DNA from: Caldifarciminota bacterium | GTDB lineage: Bacteria > Hydrothermota > Hydrothermia > B15-G9 > WFZT01 | Length of the DNA stretch: 12,713 nt | Direction: 5' to 3' | Assembly (NCBI GenBank): GCA_026991055.1 | Contig: JALXCE010000284.1 | Span: forward strand, 1-12,713 | Part shown: positions 5,913-12,713 of the stretch, one piece after another | Layout of the letters: every line of letters begins with the position of its first letter | How positions within the stretch are numbered: the first letter of the stretch is position 1 | The notes under the pieces: generated by a model | Seen by the model: only the letters and a program-made list of their open reading frames with translations | Told to the model about the DNA's origin: nothing | The model's database searches: none | Position numbers and translations under genes: made by a program

Positions 5913-7649
5913 ATGAAGGAGATGGAAAGGGCAAATAACGTGACAGAGGAACCCAAAAACCTGAAAGGAGGTGATGAATTAGGATTCGTTGAGTTGTTGG
6001 AGGAAAAGCTAAACCCTCCCAAAGAGGGAGAAATAGTAAAAGGTACGATTGTAAAGGTCGTGCAGGATGAGGTTTACATTGACATAGGTGCAAAGTCAGA
6101 GGGAGTTGCACCTAAATCCGAGTTCAAAGAGGAAGAACTCGAGCCCGGGAAAGAGGTATTCGTTTACATAGATGCCCTCGATGGAAGAGATGGCAGAACT
6201 ATAGTCTCCAAGCATAAGGCGGACTTCCTGCGTGCATGGGATAAAATAAAGGAGGCTTACCAGTCCAATCAGACCATCGAAGCCAAAGTGCTCAGAACAG
6301 TGAAAGGTGGTCTGATGGTCGAGGTCTTTGGAGTAAACGCCTTCCTGCCGGGATCACAGCTCGATCTCACAAGGGTCAAAAATATCCCATCCTACGTGGG
6401 TAAAACCATACCAGTGAAGGTTATCAAAATCAATAAAGCGCGCAAAAACATCGTGGTTTCCCGCCGCGAAGTGCTCCTCGAGGAGCAGGAAAAGCTCCGT
6501 CAGAAGCTTATGGAAATTCGCCCGGGCGATGTCATCGAAGGTGTAGTAAAGAACGTAACAGACTTTGGCGCATTCGTTGATATCGGTGGTATTGACGGTC
6601 TGATTTACATTTCTGAGCTCTCCTGGACAAAGATTGGACATCCTTCTGAGGTGGTCAAGCCTGGAGATAAGGTGAAGGTAAAGGTTCTTGAGGTTGACCC
6701 CGAAAATATGAAAATTTCTCTAAGCCTCAAGCTCTTACAGCCCCATCCATGGGAAAAGGTCAAAGAGAAATACCCAGTTGGCACAACTGTTCGCGGAACC
6801 GTTAAGAAAATCATTGACTACGGAATTTTCGTGGAGCTCGAGCCGGGTATCGAGGGATTCGTTCACATTTCTGAGATGAAATGGGGTAAACCCCCAAGAC
6901 ATCCATCTGAGGTGGTGAAAGAAGGTGCACGTGTTGACGTAGTCGTGCTTAACGTGGATATCGAGAAACAGAGAATATCCCTCGGTATGAAACAGGCCCA
7001 GCCTGATCCGTGGGCGCTTATCGAGGAAAAGTATCCTGTAGGTAGCATCGTTAAGGGTGTTGTAAAAGAGTTTGAAAACTACGGGGCCTACATCGAGCTT
7101 GAGGATGGCATCGAAGGATTTCTGCACGTTGCGGATATTTCATGGACTCAGAAATTCGCCAAGCCTGAAGAGGCTCTGAGAAAAGGCCAGAAGCTCAGAC
7201 TCAAGGTTTTAAAAATTGACAAGAAGAAGAGACTTCTTGATCTTGGACTGAAGCACCTCTCACCCAATCCATGGGATGAAATTGAGGCAAAGATACCACC
7301 TGGCACACACCTCAAGGCTCCTATCAAGCAGATCACCGATAAAGGTGTTGTAGTCGAGGTTGATAAGGGGCTTGATGGCTTTGTAGCTGTCTCCCATCTG
7401 CAGAAAAAAGGTGACCCTGCGAAAAATTATCAGGTTGGAGAAGAGCTCAACCTGCAGGTTATGAAGATTGAGCCAAAACGTAAGAGAATCCTGCTTTCTG
7501 AGAGGGAGTACTACAGGGCCAAAGAGAAAGAAGAGGTCGCCAGGTACAAGCCCGAGCCTGCAAAGATTAACCTTGGTGAAATCCTGCAGGCTGAGCTTCA
7601 AAGAATCGAGGAGCTCAAGGAAGAGGAAGAGAAGTCTCAGGAAGAGTAA
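5913..7649 (+). CDS. rpsA: 30S ribosomal protein S1, six S1 domains
   Basis: This 578-residue protein contains six OB-fold S1 RNA-binding repeats at about residues 38-105, 118-186, 203-273, 288-360, 375-447 and 462-532. The third to fifth are the most canonical (VTDFGAFVDIGGIDGLIYIS; IDYGIFVELEPGIEGFVHIS; FENYGAYIELEDGIEGFLHV). Linkers repeat a P-x-PW-x(7-8)-P-x-G pattern, such as PHPWEKVKEKYPVG. The Glu/Lys-rich tail after residue 532 is probably disordered. The protein helps the 30S subunit bind mRNA, and the six-domain form resembles the proteobacterial type. The start is set by AAAGGAGG (5893-5900), which lies in the ispH end, 12 bases before the ATG; an ATG at 5922 is a less likely alternative. 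Seven bases separate it from ispH, which supports one operon. Confidence 0.95.
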   Translation: MKEMERANNVTEEPKNLKGGDELGFVELLEEKLNPPKEGEIVKGTIVKVVQDEVYIDIGAKSEGVAPKSEFKEEELEPGKEVFVYIDALDGRDGRTIVSKHKADFLRAWDKIKEAYQSNQTIEAKVLRTVKGGLMVEVFGVNAFLPGSQLDLTRVKNIPSYVGKTIPVKVIKINKARKNIVVSRREVLLEEQEKLRQKLMEIRPGDVIEGVVKNVTDFGAFVDIGGIDGLIYISELSWTKIGHPSEVVKPGDKVKVKVLEVDPENMKISLSLKLLQPHPWEKVKEKYPVGTTVRGTVKKIIDYGIFVELEPGIEGFVHISEMKWGKPPRHPSEVVKEGARVDVVVLNVDIEKQRISLGMKQAQPDPWALIEEKYPVGSIVKGVVKEFENYGAYIELEDGIEGFLHVADISWTQKFAKPEEALRKGQKLRLKVLKIDKKKRLLDLGLKHLSPNPWDEIEAKIPPGTHLKAPIKQITDKGVVVEVDKGLDGFVAVSHLQKKGDPAKNYQVGEELNLQVMKIEPKRKRILLSEREYYRAKEKEEVARYKPEPAKINLGEILQAELQRIEELKEEEEKSQEE

Positions 7650-7698
7650 GGTCTGACCGGCGAAAGATAGTAATTTAAAACCTTTAAGGAGGCTAAAA

Positions 7699-8340
7699 AT
7701 GCTTGGAACAGTACTGCTGATGGTTCAGTTAAGTATATCGCCGGTCAGTGCAGATAGCGTGCTTCAAAAGGCCATGAACACCTTTGAGGCACTGCACGAT
7801 TACCAGACCACCCTCGTGAGTCACATGATAAAAGGGAAAAAGAAGGAAGACCGCGTCTACCTATACAAGTTCATGAAACCCCACTGGATTTATATGAAGG
7901 TGCTCAAAGGAAAAGACAAGGGAGCCGAAATTGTCTATAATCCGATTACGAAAAAGATTCGCGCGCACAAGGGTGGCCTATTATCAAAGATAAAACTCAC
8001 ACTTGATCCGACAGACAAGAAAGTTCTTTCCTTAAGAGGTCACCGCGTGGATAGAACAGACTTCGGCTCCATCATCTCACAGTGGTTAAAGGTGAAGGAT
8101 AAGGTTAAAGTCGTCGGGATAGGCGGTAGAGTTGACGGCATAGAGTGCACCGTTCTCGAGGCGGACAACCTGAATCCTGCTGATTGGCACGGAGCTGATA
8201 AAGCAAAACTCTATATCAGGACCGACAACAACCTACCTTATGTGAGAGAGGAATACGAGGGTGATAAGCTTGTCCACAGGGCTATTTACAAAGACTTAAA
8301 AATTAATGTGGGATTGACTGAGGATGATTTTAAAATGTAA
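7699..8340 (+). CDS. exported LolA-like / DUF1571-type protein
   Basis: This 213-residue protein has a cleavable-looking signal peptide (MLGTVLLMVQLSISPVSA, cut before Asp19), although the n-region has no Lys or Arg. The mature part begins with a helix, SVLQKAMNTFEALHDYQT, and continues with beta strands typical of LolA-type open-barrel lipoprotein carriers. Blocks that recall DUF1571 are YKFMKPHWIYMKVL (56-69), VYNPITKKIRAHKGG (79-93), LDPTD (102-106) and RGHRVDRTDFGSI (113-125). Such proteins are expected to work in the periplasm, probably in lipid or lipoprotein handling; the family assignment is from memory and the substrate is unknown. AAGGAGG (7686-7692) is six bases from the ATG. The 49-base gap after rpsA shows no terminator, so read-through is possible. 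Its stop overlaps the next start by one base (TAATG). Confidence 0.75.
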   Translation: MLGTVLLMVQLSISPVSADSVLQKAMNTFEALHDYQTTLVSHMIKGKKKEDRVYLYKFMKPHWIYMKVLKGKDKGAEIVYNPITKKIRAHKGGLLSKIKLTLDPTDKKVLSLRGHRVDRTDFGSIISQWLKVKDKVKVVGIGGRVDGIECTVLEADNLNPADWHGADKAKLYIRTDNNLPYVREEYEGDKLVHRAIYKDLKINVGLTEDDFKM

Positions 8341-8915
8341 TGCCCGCTCCTTCATACCTTCTTAAGCCTTTAATTTTTGCAATTTCCATCTTGATGATAG
8401 AGTGGGGAATCTTCCCCACTCTTTTTGTTTTTATCGCCTTCCTGAGCTTTCTCTCAGGGGCAAAATTCAGCAGATCATGCCTTAAATTGAAACCATCCCC
8501 CTCATTATCAATCATAACAATCTCGGTGGTTCTCATTTCTGCCCTCATAGGTTTTTTCACAAAAACTTTAAACTTCATCAGCCCCTGGTGGTATGTGCCT
8601 TACAGCCTTGTATGGGTTATCTTCCAAGAATTTATCATTTTCTGCTTCATTTTCGAGAATTTTGAGCAGGCTTTTGCTGGAAAGCATACGGCCGTCTTCC
8701 TGACAGCCACGACTTTCGCTGTCTTCCACCTACCCAATCCTTTTCTTGTTCCGGCAACATTCATTATGAATCTCATTTTCTCGGGCTATTACAGAAGGCA
8801 CAGATCAATTCTGCTTCCCGGACTCCTCCATTTTGTTCTTGCCATAGCCGCATTTACCTTCTTACCATTTAGTCTTACTCATCAGCTCAAGGTGGGCATC
8901 CAGTGCTGCAGATAA
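8340..8915 (+). CDS. CPBP-family (CAAX protease-type) membrane protein with variant motif 1
   Basis: This 191-residue polytopic membrane protein has about five or six hydrophobic spans. The central half matches the CPBP/Abi domain. Motif 2, FxxxH, is intact as FAVFH (126-130) within FHLPNP, and a later His164 (LLHFVLA) sits at motif 3 but lacks the usual Asn/Asp four residues on. Motif 1, normally EExxxR, is QEFIIF (96-101), so the first Glu is Gln and the Arg is missing. I recall a CPBP subgroup with a Q-rich motif 1 and HLPNP, so this may be a natural subtype and not decay. Proteolytic activity is uncertain. The start overlaps the preceding stop (TAATG), with only a distant GAGG about 16 bases upstream, so coupled translation is likely. 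It overlaps the next CPBP gene by 13 bases. Confidence 0.75.
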   Translation: MPAPSYLLKPLIFAISILMIEWGIFPTLFVFIAFLSFLSGAKFSRSCLKLKPSPSLSIITISVVLISALIGFFTKTLNFISPWWYVPYSLVWVIFQEFIIFCFIFENFEQAFAGKHTAVFLTATTFAVFHLPNPFLVPATFIMNLIFSGYYRRHRSILLPGLLHFVLAIAAFTFLPFSLTHQLKVGIQCCR

Positions 8916-9682
8916 TCGGCGCAATTCCATACTTTTTGATATTTGTCCCCTGGTACAGACGGTGGATGAAGAAAAGATTCTCTTATCTGTGGTGCCTCTT
9001 ATTCACCATTCCTGTTCTCCTATATTCCATCACAGGATTTTTAGTGTTTGTCGCATTCTCCGTAGCCATTTTACTTGCAATGAAAATTCGGGATGAGAGA
9101 CTGCGGGATGTGGTTTTGTTCTTCCTTATTTGGCTTCCTGTTGAATTTAACCTGCTTCCCATAACCGACCTGAATTCCGGCAAATTCATTGGCTACTTCG
9201 TCGTGCTCTCAATCTTCTCACACGTTCTGCTCTATCGGATTCGTTCTCAGGGTCTCGGCTTCACAATATTCCCGGTAAAATGGATACTCGTGGGACTCGC
9301 CTATCTCGTGCTTTTCACAATAATTGCACCTATCGGCCTTAAGACTGGCTTCATAGTTTTTCACCCCAGGCTCACGACCACCAATTTACTTTCCTTCTTC
9401 GCCATCTATTTTTTCGTGGCATACCCTGAAGAGATGCTCTTTCGCGCGTTTTTGTTCAAAATACTTAGCCCCTTGAGCACAGCGTGGAAGATTGCCATTT
9501 CATCACTGATTTTTGGACTTGCCCACTTCAACGGCCCCCACGGAGGAGTGATTTACATACTTCTTGCCACCATCGCCGGGGTCGGCTACGCTTACGTATT
9601 TGAAAGGTCAGGTGACATCAATTCATCGGCCCTTCTTCACACCCTCGTTGACTACACATGGGTGTTATTTTTCGGTGGTTAG
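8903..9682 (+). CDS. CPBP-family intramembrane metalloprotease
   Basis: This 259-residue protein has about seven or eight hydrophobic segments. The C-terminal CPBP domain carries all three catalytic motifs: EEMLFR (176-181, EExxxR), FGLAH (204-208, FxxxH) and HTLVD (246-250, HxxxD). The Glu and His residues fit the glutamate-dependent or metal-assisted Rce1-type active site inside the membrane. The substrate is unknown; family members cleave prenylated proteins, pheromone precursors or other membrane peptides. The start is GTG at 8903, with AAGGTGG (8889-8895) seven bases before it, inside the upstream CPBP gene. The 13-base overlap implies the two are co-translated and perhaps act together. 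The first 60 residues are an extra hydrophobic region not obviously part of the CPBP core. Confidence 0.88.
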   Translation: MLQIIGAIPYFLIFVPWYRRWMKKRFSYLWCLLFTIPVLLYSITGFLVFVAFSVAILLAMKIRDERLRDVVLFFLIWLPVEFNLLPITDLNSGKFIGYFVVLSIFSHVLLYRIRSQGLGFTIFPVKWILVGLAYLVLFTIIAPIGLKTGFIVFHPRLTTTNLLSFFAIYFFVAYPEEMLFRAFLFKILSPLSTAWKIAISSLIFGLAHFNGPHGGVIYILLATIAGVGYAYVFERSGDINSSALLHTLVDYTWVLFFGG

Positions 9683-9688
9683 ATGGAT

Positions 9689-9694
9689 TATAAT
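9689..9694 (+). promoter_or_regulatory. -10 box for a probable leaderless transcript of the DUF58 gene
   Basis: A perfect TATAAT ends seven bases before the GTG start at 9702, so transcription would begin at or next to the start codon. No Shine-Dalgarno sequence is present in the 19 bases after the CPBP stop. No clear -35 is seen. TATAAT also occurs by chance inside coding sequence elsewhere in the window (for example near 5350, 5502 and 7935), so the placement, not the hexamer alone, is the evidence. Confidence 0.4.
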
Positions 9695-9701
9695 TTGCAC
9701 C

Positions 9702-10562
9702 GTGCTCAATTCCGAACTCATCTCTAAGGTAAAACCGCTAAGACTGAGGGCAAGGCTTATTGTAGAAGGGTTCCTCACAGGACTCCACAAGAGCCCTTAC
9801 CACGGATTTTCTGTTGAATTCAAGGACCACAGGAGCTACAACAAGGGTGACGAGATACGCTGGATCGACTGGAAGGTGTATGCCCGGACCGATCGATTCT
9901 ACGTAAGACGCTTTGAGGATGAAACCAACCTCATGGCTTACATTCTCCTCGATAACTCCGCATCCATGGGATTTGTAAAAGAAAAGTTTGAATACGCTGT
10001 GAACCTCGCCTCGGCAATCTCCTATCTCCTGTTTCTCCAGAGAGACGCCTTCGGACTCGCCGTTTTTAACGAGAAGATCGAGACCCTTGTGCCTCCACGC
10101 ACATCAAGGGTGAACCTGAGCCACGTCATGTCTATTTTAGACGGGCTCAAAACCCACGGACAAACCGATCTTTCGTCCTTCAGAGTGCTTGCAGAAAGGT
10201 TAAAAAAACGCGGTCTCGTTGTTTTTATCTCCGACATGATGAAGGAGCCAGAGGAGATCATAACGGGCCTCAGAATGTTCCGCTACCGCAAGCATGAGGT
10301 CATCGCTTTCCACATCCTATCACCTGAAGAAACAAAGATTTCAGGCAGGGCAAGGGTCTTTGAAGACATGGAAACAGGTGAGCGAGTCCCATTTGACCCG
10401 GTTAATTTGCAGAGCGAGTATCAGGAGCGATTGAATAGCCATATCGAGCACATCAAAAAGGAGCTCCGTAAAAGCAACATAGACTACGAATTTTTCCTTA
10501 CTTCCGAGCCCATCGAGCTCGCTCTTTACAGATTTTTCAAGAAGAGGGAAAAGCTGAGATGA
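9702..10562 (+). CDS. DUF58 domain protein with vWA-like MIDAS
   Basis: This protein of about 286 residues belongs to the DUF58 family, often found beside MoxR AAA+ ATPases and BatA proteins. The N-terminal block has the usual LRLRARLIVEGFLTGLHKSP (13-32), GFSVEF and GDEIRWIDWKVYART (49-63). A von Willebrand A-like fold follows, with MIDAS residues DNSASM (84-89), a Thr in HGQTDL and the Asp of FISDMM, so metal binding looks intact. Unlike longer DUF58 proteins it has no N-terminal membrane spans, so it should be cytoplasmic. The GTG at 9702 is chosen over an upstream in-frame ATG at 9564, because the extra 46 residues overlap the CPBP gene, have no family resemblance, and the family normally begins about 12 residues before this Arg-rich block. 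Its stop overlaps the BatA gene start (ATGA). The biochemical role of the family is poorly defined. Confidence 0.88.
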   Translation: MLNSELISKVKPLRLRARLIVEGFLTGLHKSPYHGFSVEFKDHRSYNKGDEIRWIDWKVYARTDRFYVRRFEDETNLMAYILLDNSASMGFVKEKFEYAVNLASAISYLLFLQRDAFGLAVFNEKIETLVPPRTSRVNLSHVMSILDGLKTHGQTDLSSFRVLAERLKKRGLVVFISDMMKEPEEIITGLRMFRYRKHEVIAFHILSPEETKISGRARVFEDMETGERVPFDPVNLQSEYQERLNSHIEHIKKELRKSNIDYEFFLTSEPIELALYRFFKKREKLR

Positions 10563-12235
10563 GTTTCCTGAATCCGGGATTTCTCTACCTCTTACCACTT
10601 GTGGCACTCCCATTCATCATCCATCTATTTGCAGCAAAGGTGCAGAGACGGGCAAAATTTTCGTGGGTGCGCCTCTTGAGGAGTGCTCAATACGAAGGGA
10701 AAAAGCGAAGACGCCTGCTCGAGATTCTCATCCTCATCCTGAGAAGCCTCGCCATCCTGAGTCTCATAATGCTTGCGGCAAGGCCATTCCGGGGTGAGCT
10801 CTTCAAATTTAGATACCTCGTGGTGGATTTCTCCCCAAGCGCAAGGCACGACACATCAAAAATTTTCTCCATCGCAGAAGAAGTCAAAAGCAAAGGGCTT
10901 GATGTTTATTTCCTTGATGACAGGCTCTATGAGAAGCCTGTTCCCTACGACATGCCCGCCCATTTTAAAAAACTTGGGAGCCTTGAAAAACCCGCTATTA
11001 TTCTGAGTGATTTCCAGAGTTCCAACGTTTCAGATTTCAAGGACACAAGTTTTCTTGCGGTAAAGCTCAGACCGCCTCGAGATGAGCTCAAAATTCTTGG
11101 AGTGAGGGTTCAGCCCGGAATCACCATGCAGGGCTTTGAGGCAAGCTTAAAGGTGTTCATGAAGGCAACCCGACGGATGGCAGTTAGACTTAATCTTTAT
11201 CGAGAAGAAAAACTAATCGCCGGTGGCAACTTTGAGGTCAACCCTGACAGTGTAAACCAGCTAAACCTCAAATTTATCCCTGAAAAAGGTGGTATATGGA
11301 AGGCAGAAGTGCTCCCGCTCGATGAACTCCCGGAGGACAATGTTAGATACTTCAACCTCACGGTGCTCGAAAGGCTTCGCGTGGGAATTATAGGAAACAA
11401 CAAATTTATTGCGAGGGCACTTAATCCCTTCCGGATAAAAAATTACCCCGTTCAGGTGACAAATGACATTCAGGCAAATTTTGCAGGATTCGACGTGATC
11501 TTCCTTACCAATCCCGATATACCACTTGAAAAGCTTATCAGGGTAATTCGCTATGTCGAATCCGGTGGAAACTTAGTGATTTTTACCGATAAAATCACAG
11601 CCCCCATCATCAACGCCCTTGGACTTAATATCGAACCGGTGGAATCCGCTAAAGTGGTAATTGAAAAAGACACCCTTACCTTCCCACGAGCCATTGCTTT
11701 TGGGGATGGGAAGGCAATCCTTATAGACTCAAAGGGCAGAAAAATTGCAGTCATCAAGCCATTCTCAAAAGGCAGACTTGTCCTGGTGGGTCTTCCTGCA
11801 GATGTCAGTGAGACTTTATTCCCCATATCTCCATCTTTTGTTCCGTTTGTTTATTCATTGCTGGAGAGGCTGTTCAGCGTCAAAACAAATACCCGTGTAA
11901 CCACCGCTGGCACCCCCTGCATTTCTCTCATAGATTCAAACCTGACGGTTATTACACCTGAGGGAGAAAAAGTTACCTGTAAGGACTTAAACTTTCCGAA
12001 AGTAGGATTTTACCGTGGGGAATGGAGCTTTGGAGTAAATCTTCCTCCGTCTGAAGCAGAGGAGAGGTTTTTAAGTGATCAGGAACTTGATGACCATTTC
12101 AAAGCACATACATCGCTTGAAAACTTCGAAAATATGCTCAGAAGCTCCCGCAGTTTCACGTCAATCTTCGTCTATTTCCTGATCTTCTACGTCCTCGTCG
12201 AATCCCTCATCCTCGGGTGGAAATTTAGATTGTAA
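10559..12235 (+). CDS. BatA N-terminal domain membrane protein with reduced vWA and GATase-like region
   Basis: This 558-residue inner-membrane protein starts with the aerotolerance BatA-type N-terminus (FLNPGFLYLLPLVALPFIIHL, then KFSWVRLLR) and a second span at about 55-76. A DxSxS motif (Asp90, Ser92, Ser94 in VVDFSPSAR) and an ILSDFQ strand (148-153) are the visible remains of a vWA domain, but only about 55 residues separate them and no MIDAS Thr is seen. Residues about 175-270 look like an Ig-like strand domain. About 273-420 resemble the glutamine-amidotransferase-like fold common in these proteins (VIFLTN; YVESGGNLVIFTD; GRLVLVGLP). A C-terminal span lies at 533-553, so the bulk is likely periplasmic. 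The start overlaps the DUF58 stop. AGAGGG is 10 bases upstream. The function is not known beyond the historical aerotolerance link. Confidence 0.85.
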   Translation: MSFLNPGFLYLLPLVALPFIIHLFAAKVQRRAKFSWVRLLRSAQYEGKKRRRLLEILILILRSLAILSLIMLAARPFRGELFKFRYLVVDFSPSARHDTSKIFSIAEEVKSKGLDVYFLDDRLYEKPVPYDMPAHFKKLGSLEKPAIILSDFQSSNVSDFKDTSFLAVKLRPPRDELKILGVRVQPGITMQGFEASLKVFMKATRRMAVRLNLYREEKLIAGGNFEVNPDSVNQLNLKFIPEKGGIWKAEVLPLDELPEDNVRYFNLTVLERLRVGIIGNNKFIARALNPFRIKNYPVQVTNDIQANFAGFDVIFLTNPDIPLEKLIRVIRYVESGGNLVIFTDKITAPIINALGLNIEPVESAKVVIEKDTLTFPRAIAFGDGKAILIDSKGRKIAVIKPFSKGRLVLVGLPADVSETLFPISPSFVPFVYSLLERLFSVKTNTRVTTAGTPCISLIDSNLTVITPEGEKVTCKDLNFPKVGFYRGEWSFGVNLPPSEAEERFLSDQELDDHFKAHTSLENFENMLRSSRSFTSIFVYFLIFYVLVESLILGWKFRL

Positions 12236-12276
12236 TTATTCGTCCAGCAGACGTGAGAGTTAGTTTCTTAGGATGC

Positions 12277-12713
12277 TCAAGATTTCAGTTTCTTCAGTTT
12301 TCTGTTAATTTCGTCCATATCAAACGTCTCGGGATCATACTCCTCTCCAAGCCATTCGATAAAGTATTCGTAATTCTCACTCCCCGGATTTTTCATAGCC
12401 TCAACAAGGCCATAATAACCAGGTATCCCACCAACGTCCTCTGGTGGTGCTGCCCTCTCACCATCTATGCACTGGGGAACCACAAGGTCAGGAGTTTTCT
12501 TGAGAGTTTTCTCAACCTTGATTTCGTGCCTCCAGCTGTCCCCGAAGTCGTATTCGTACATAAATTTTTTCCCTGCCCGTTTGACAAGGTCTTTAAGCCT
12601 GTATTCGTTCTCATCATAAACCTTCTCATCTTCCCATATTGATTCGACGGGTCTCCCATATCTTTTACCATCAATGACAAACTCATGGAGATGATAATCC
12701 CACCAGCCCATCA
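12277..12713 (-). CDS. plasmid pRiA4b ORF-3 family protein, N-terminally truncated by the window
   Basis: The frame runs off the right edge, so the first residues are missing. A Met at 12711 (MGWWDYHLHEF) is probably internal, because this family has an upstream segment ending in a similar AMGW motif. The 145 or so visible residues show family hallmarks: WWDYHLHEFVIDGKRYG, FMYEYDFGDSWRHEIKVEKT, the conserved CIDGERAAPPEDVGGIPGY block and a C-terminal FDMDEINRKLKKL. The family (PF07929, from memory) is widespread in plasmids and chromosomes, sometimes linked to transposons, but its role is unknown. No transposase or inverted repeat is visible here. It is convergent with the BatA gene, with 41 bases between them and no strong terminator; only a CGTC/GACG mini-hairpin (12241-12253) is seen. 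Confidence 0.85.
   Translation of the reverse strand, partial: MGWWDYHLHEFVIDGKRYGRPVESIWEDEKVYDENEYRLKDLVKRAGKKFMYEYDFGDSWRHEIKVEKTLKKTPDLVVPQCIDGERAAPPEDVGGIPGYYGLVEAMKNPGSENYEYFIEWLGEEYDPETFDMDEINRKLKKLKS

Noticed and set aside
9564..9701. Longer DUF58 protein starting at the ATG at 9564
   Set aside because: The extra 46 residues overlap the CPBP reading frame, lack family similarity and have no suitable ribosome binding site; the family normally begins near the 9702 start.
12277..12713. pRiA4b ORF-3-type gene as a sign of a mobile element
   Set aside because: The family is common on chromosomes, and no transposase, terminal repeat or target duplication is visible within the window.
1..12713. 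CRISPR array, tRNA or rRNA genes, phage or toxin-antitoxin modules
   Set aside because: No regularly spaced repeats, no cloverleaf-like tRNA sequence and no matching protein families were seen on either strand.

Overview
The window is an ordinary-looking bacterial chromosome segment with 12 protein-coding genes, no RNA genes, no CRISPR and no recognisable insertion sequence. Coding density is high, many genes overlap by 1 to 13 bases, and proteins are rich in Lys and Glu, with frequent AGA/AGG arginine codons. A secreted protein with a C-terminal domain resembling the type IX secretion (Por) sorting domain, a UbiE/MenG methyltransferase, a rubredoxin-less rubrerythrin-like protein and a LolA/DUF1571-type protein together suggest a diderm, probably anaerobic or microaerophilic, possibly thermophilic lineage near the FCB group (for example candidate phylum WOR-3). 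That taxonomic guess is inference and not strong.

Layout. Positions 1-890 (+) hold the C-terminus of an alpha-oxoamine synthase-family PLP enzyme followed closely by a diiron ferritin-like protein. A 365-base gap (891-1255) contains a weak hairpin, a possible folded element near 944-1001 and a good sigma-70-type promoter at 1202-1230. It drives a monocistronic secreted beta-propeller-like protein (1256-2875). A perfect 24-bp hairpin with T-runs on both sides separates that gene from a convergent ubiE/menG (2957-3649, minus strand). A 126-bp divergent promoter region (3650-3775) then starts a housekeeping operon, cmk-plsC-ispH-rpsA (3776-7649), with stop-start overlaps or gaps under 10 bases.

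After 49 bases comes an envelope-flavoured run: a LolA/DUF1571-like exported protein, two overlapping CPBP (CAAX-protease-type) membrane proteins, a DUF58 von Willebrand-like protein and a BatA-type membrane protein (7699-12235). On the opposite strand at the right edge lies a truncated plasmid pRiA4b ORF-3-family gene (12277-12713).

How the genes relate. cmk, plsC, ispH and rpsA supply CDP/CTP precursors, phosphatidic acid, isoprenoid units and translation capacity, a grouping familiar from other bacteria. The downstream block looks like envelope maintenance, with lipoprotein carriage, membrane proteolysis and a DUF58/BatA pair. The joint function is not known. No clearly new defence or mobile system was found. 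The most noteworthy signals are SD-less starts placed 7 to 13 bases behind TATAAT boxes (ubiE, cmk and the DUF58 gene), the paired CPBP proteins with unequal catalytic motifs, and the BatA protein with a shrunken vWA region.
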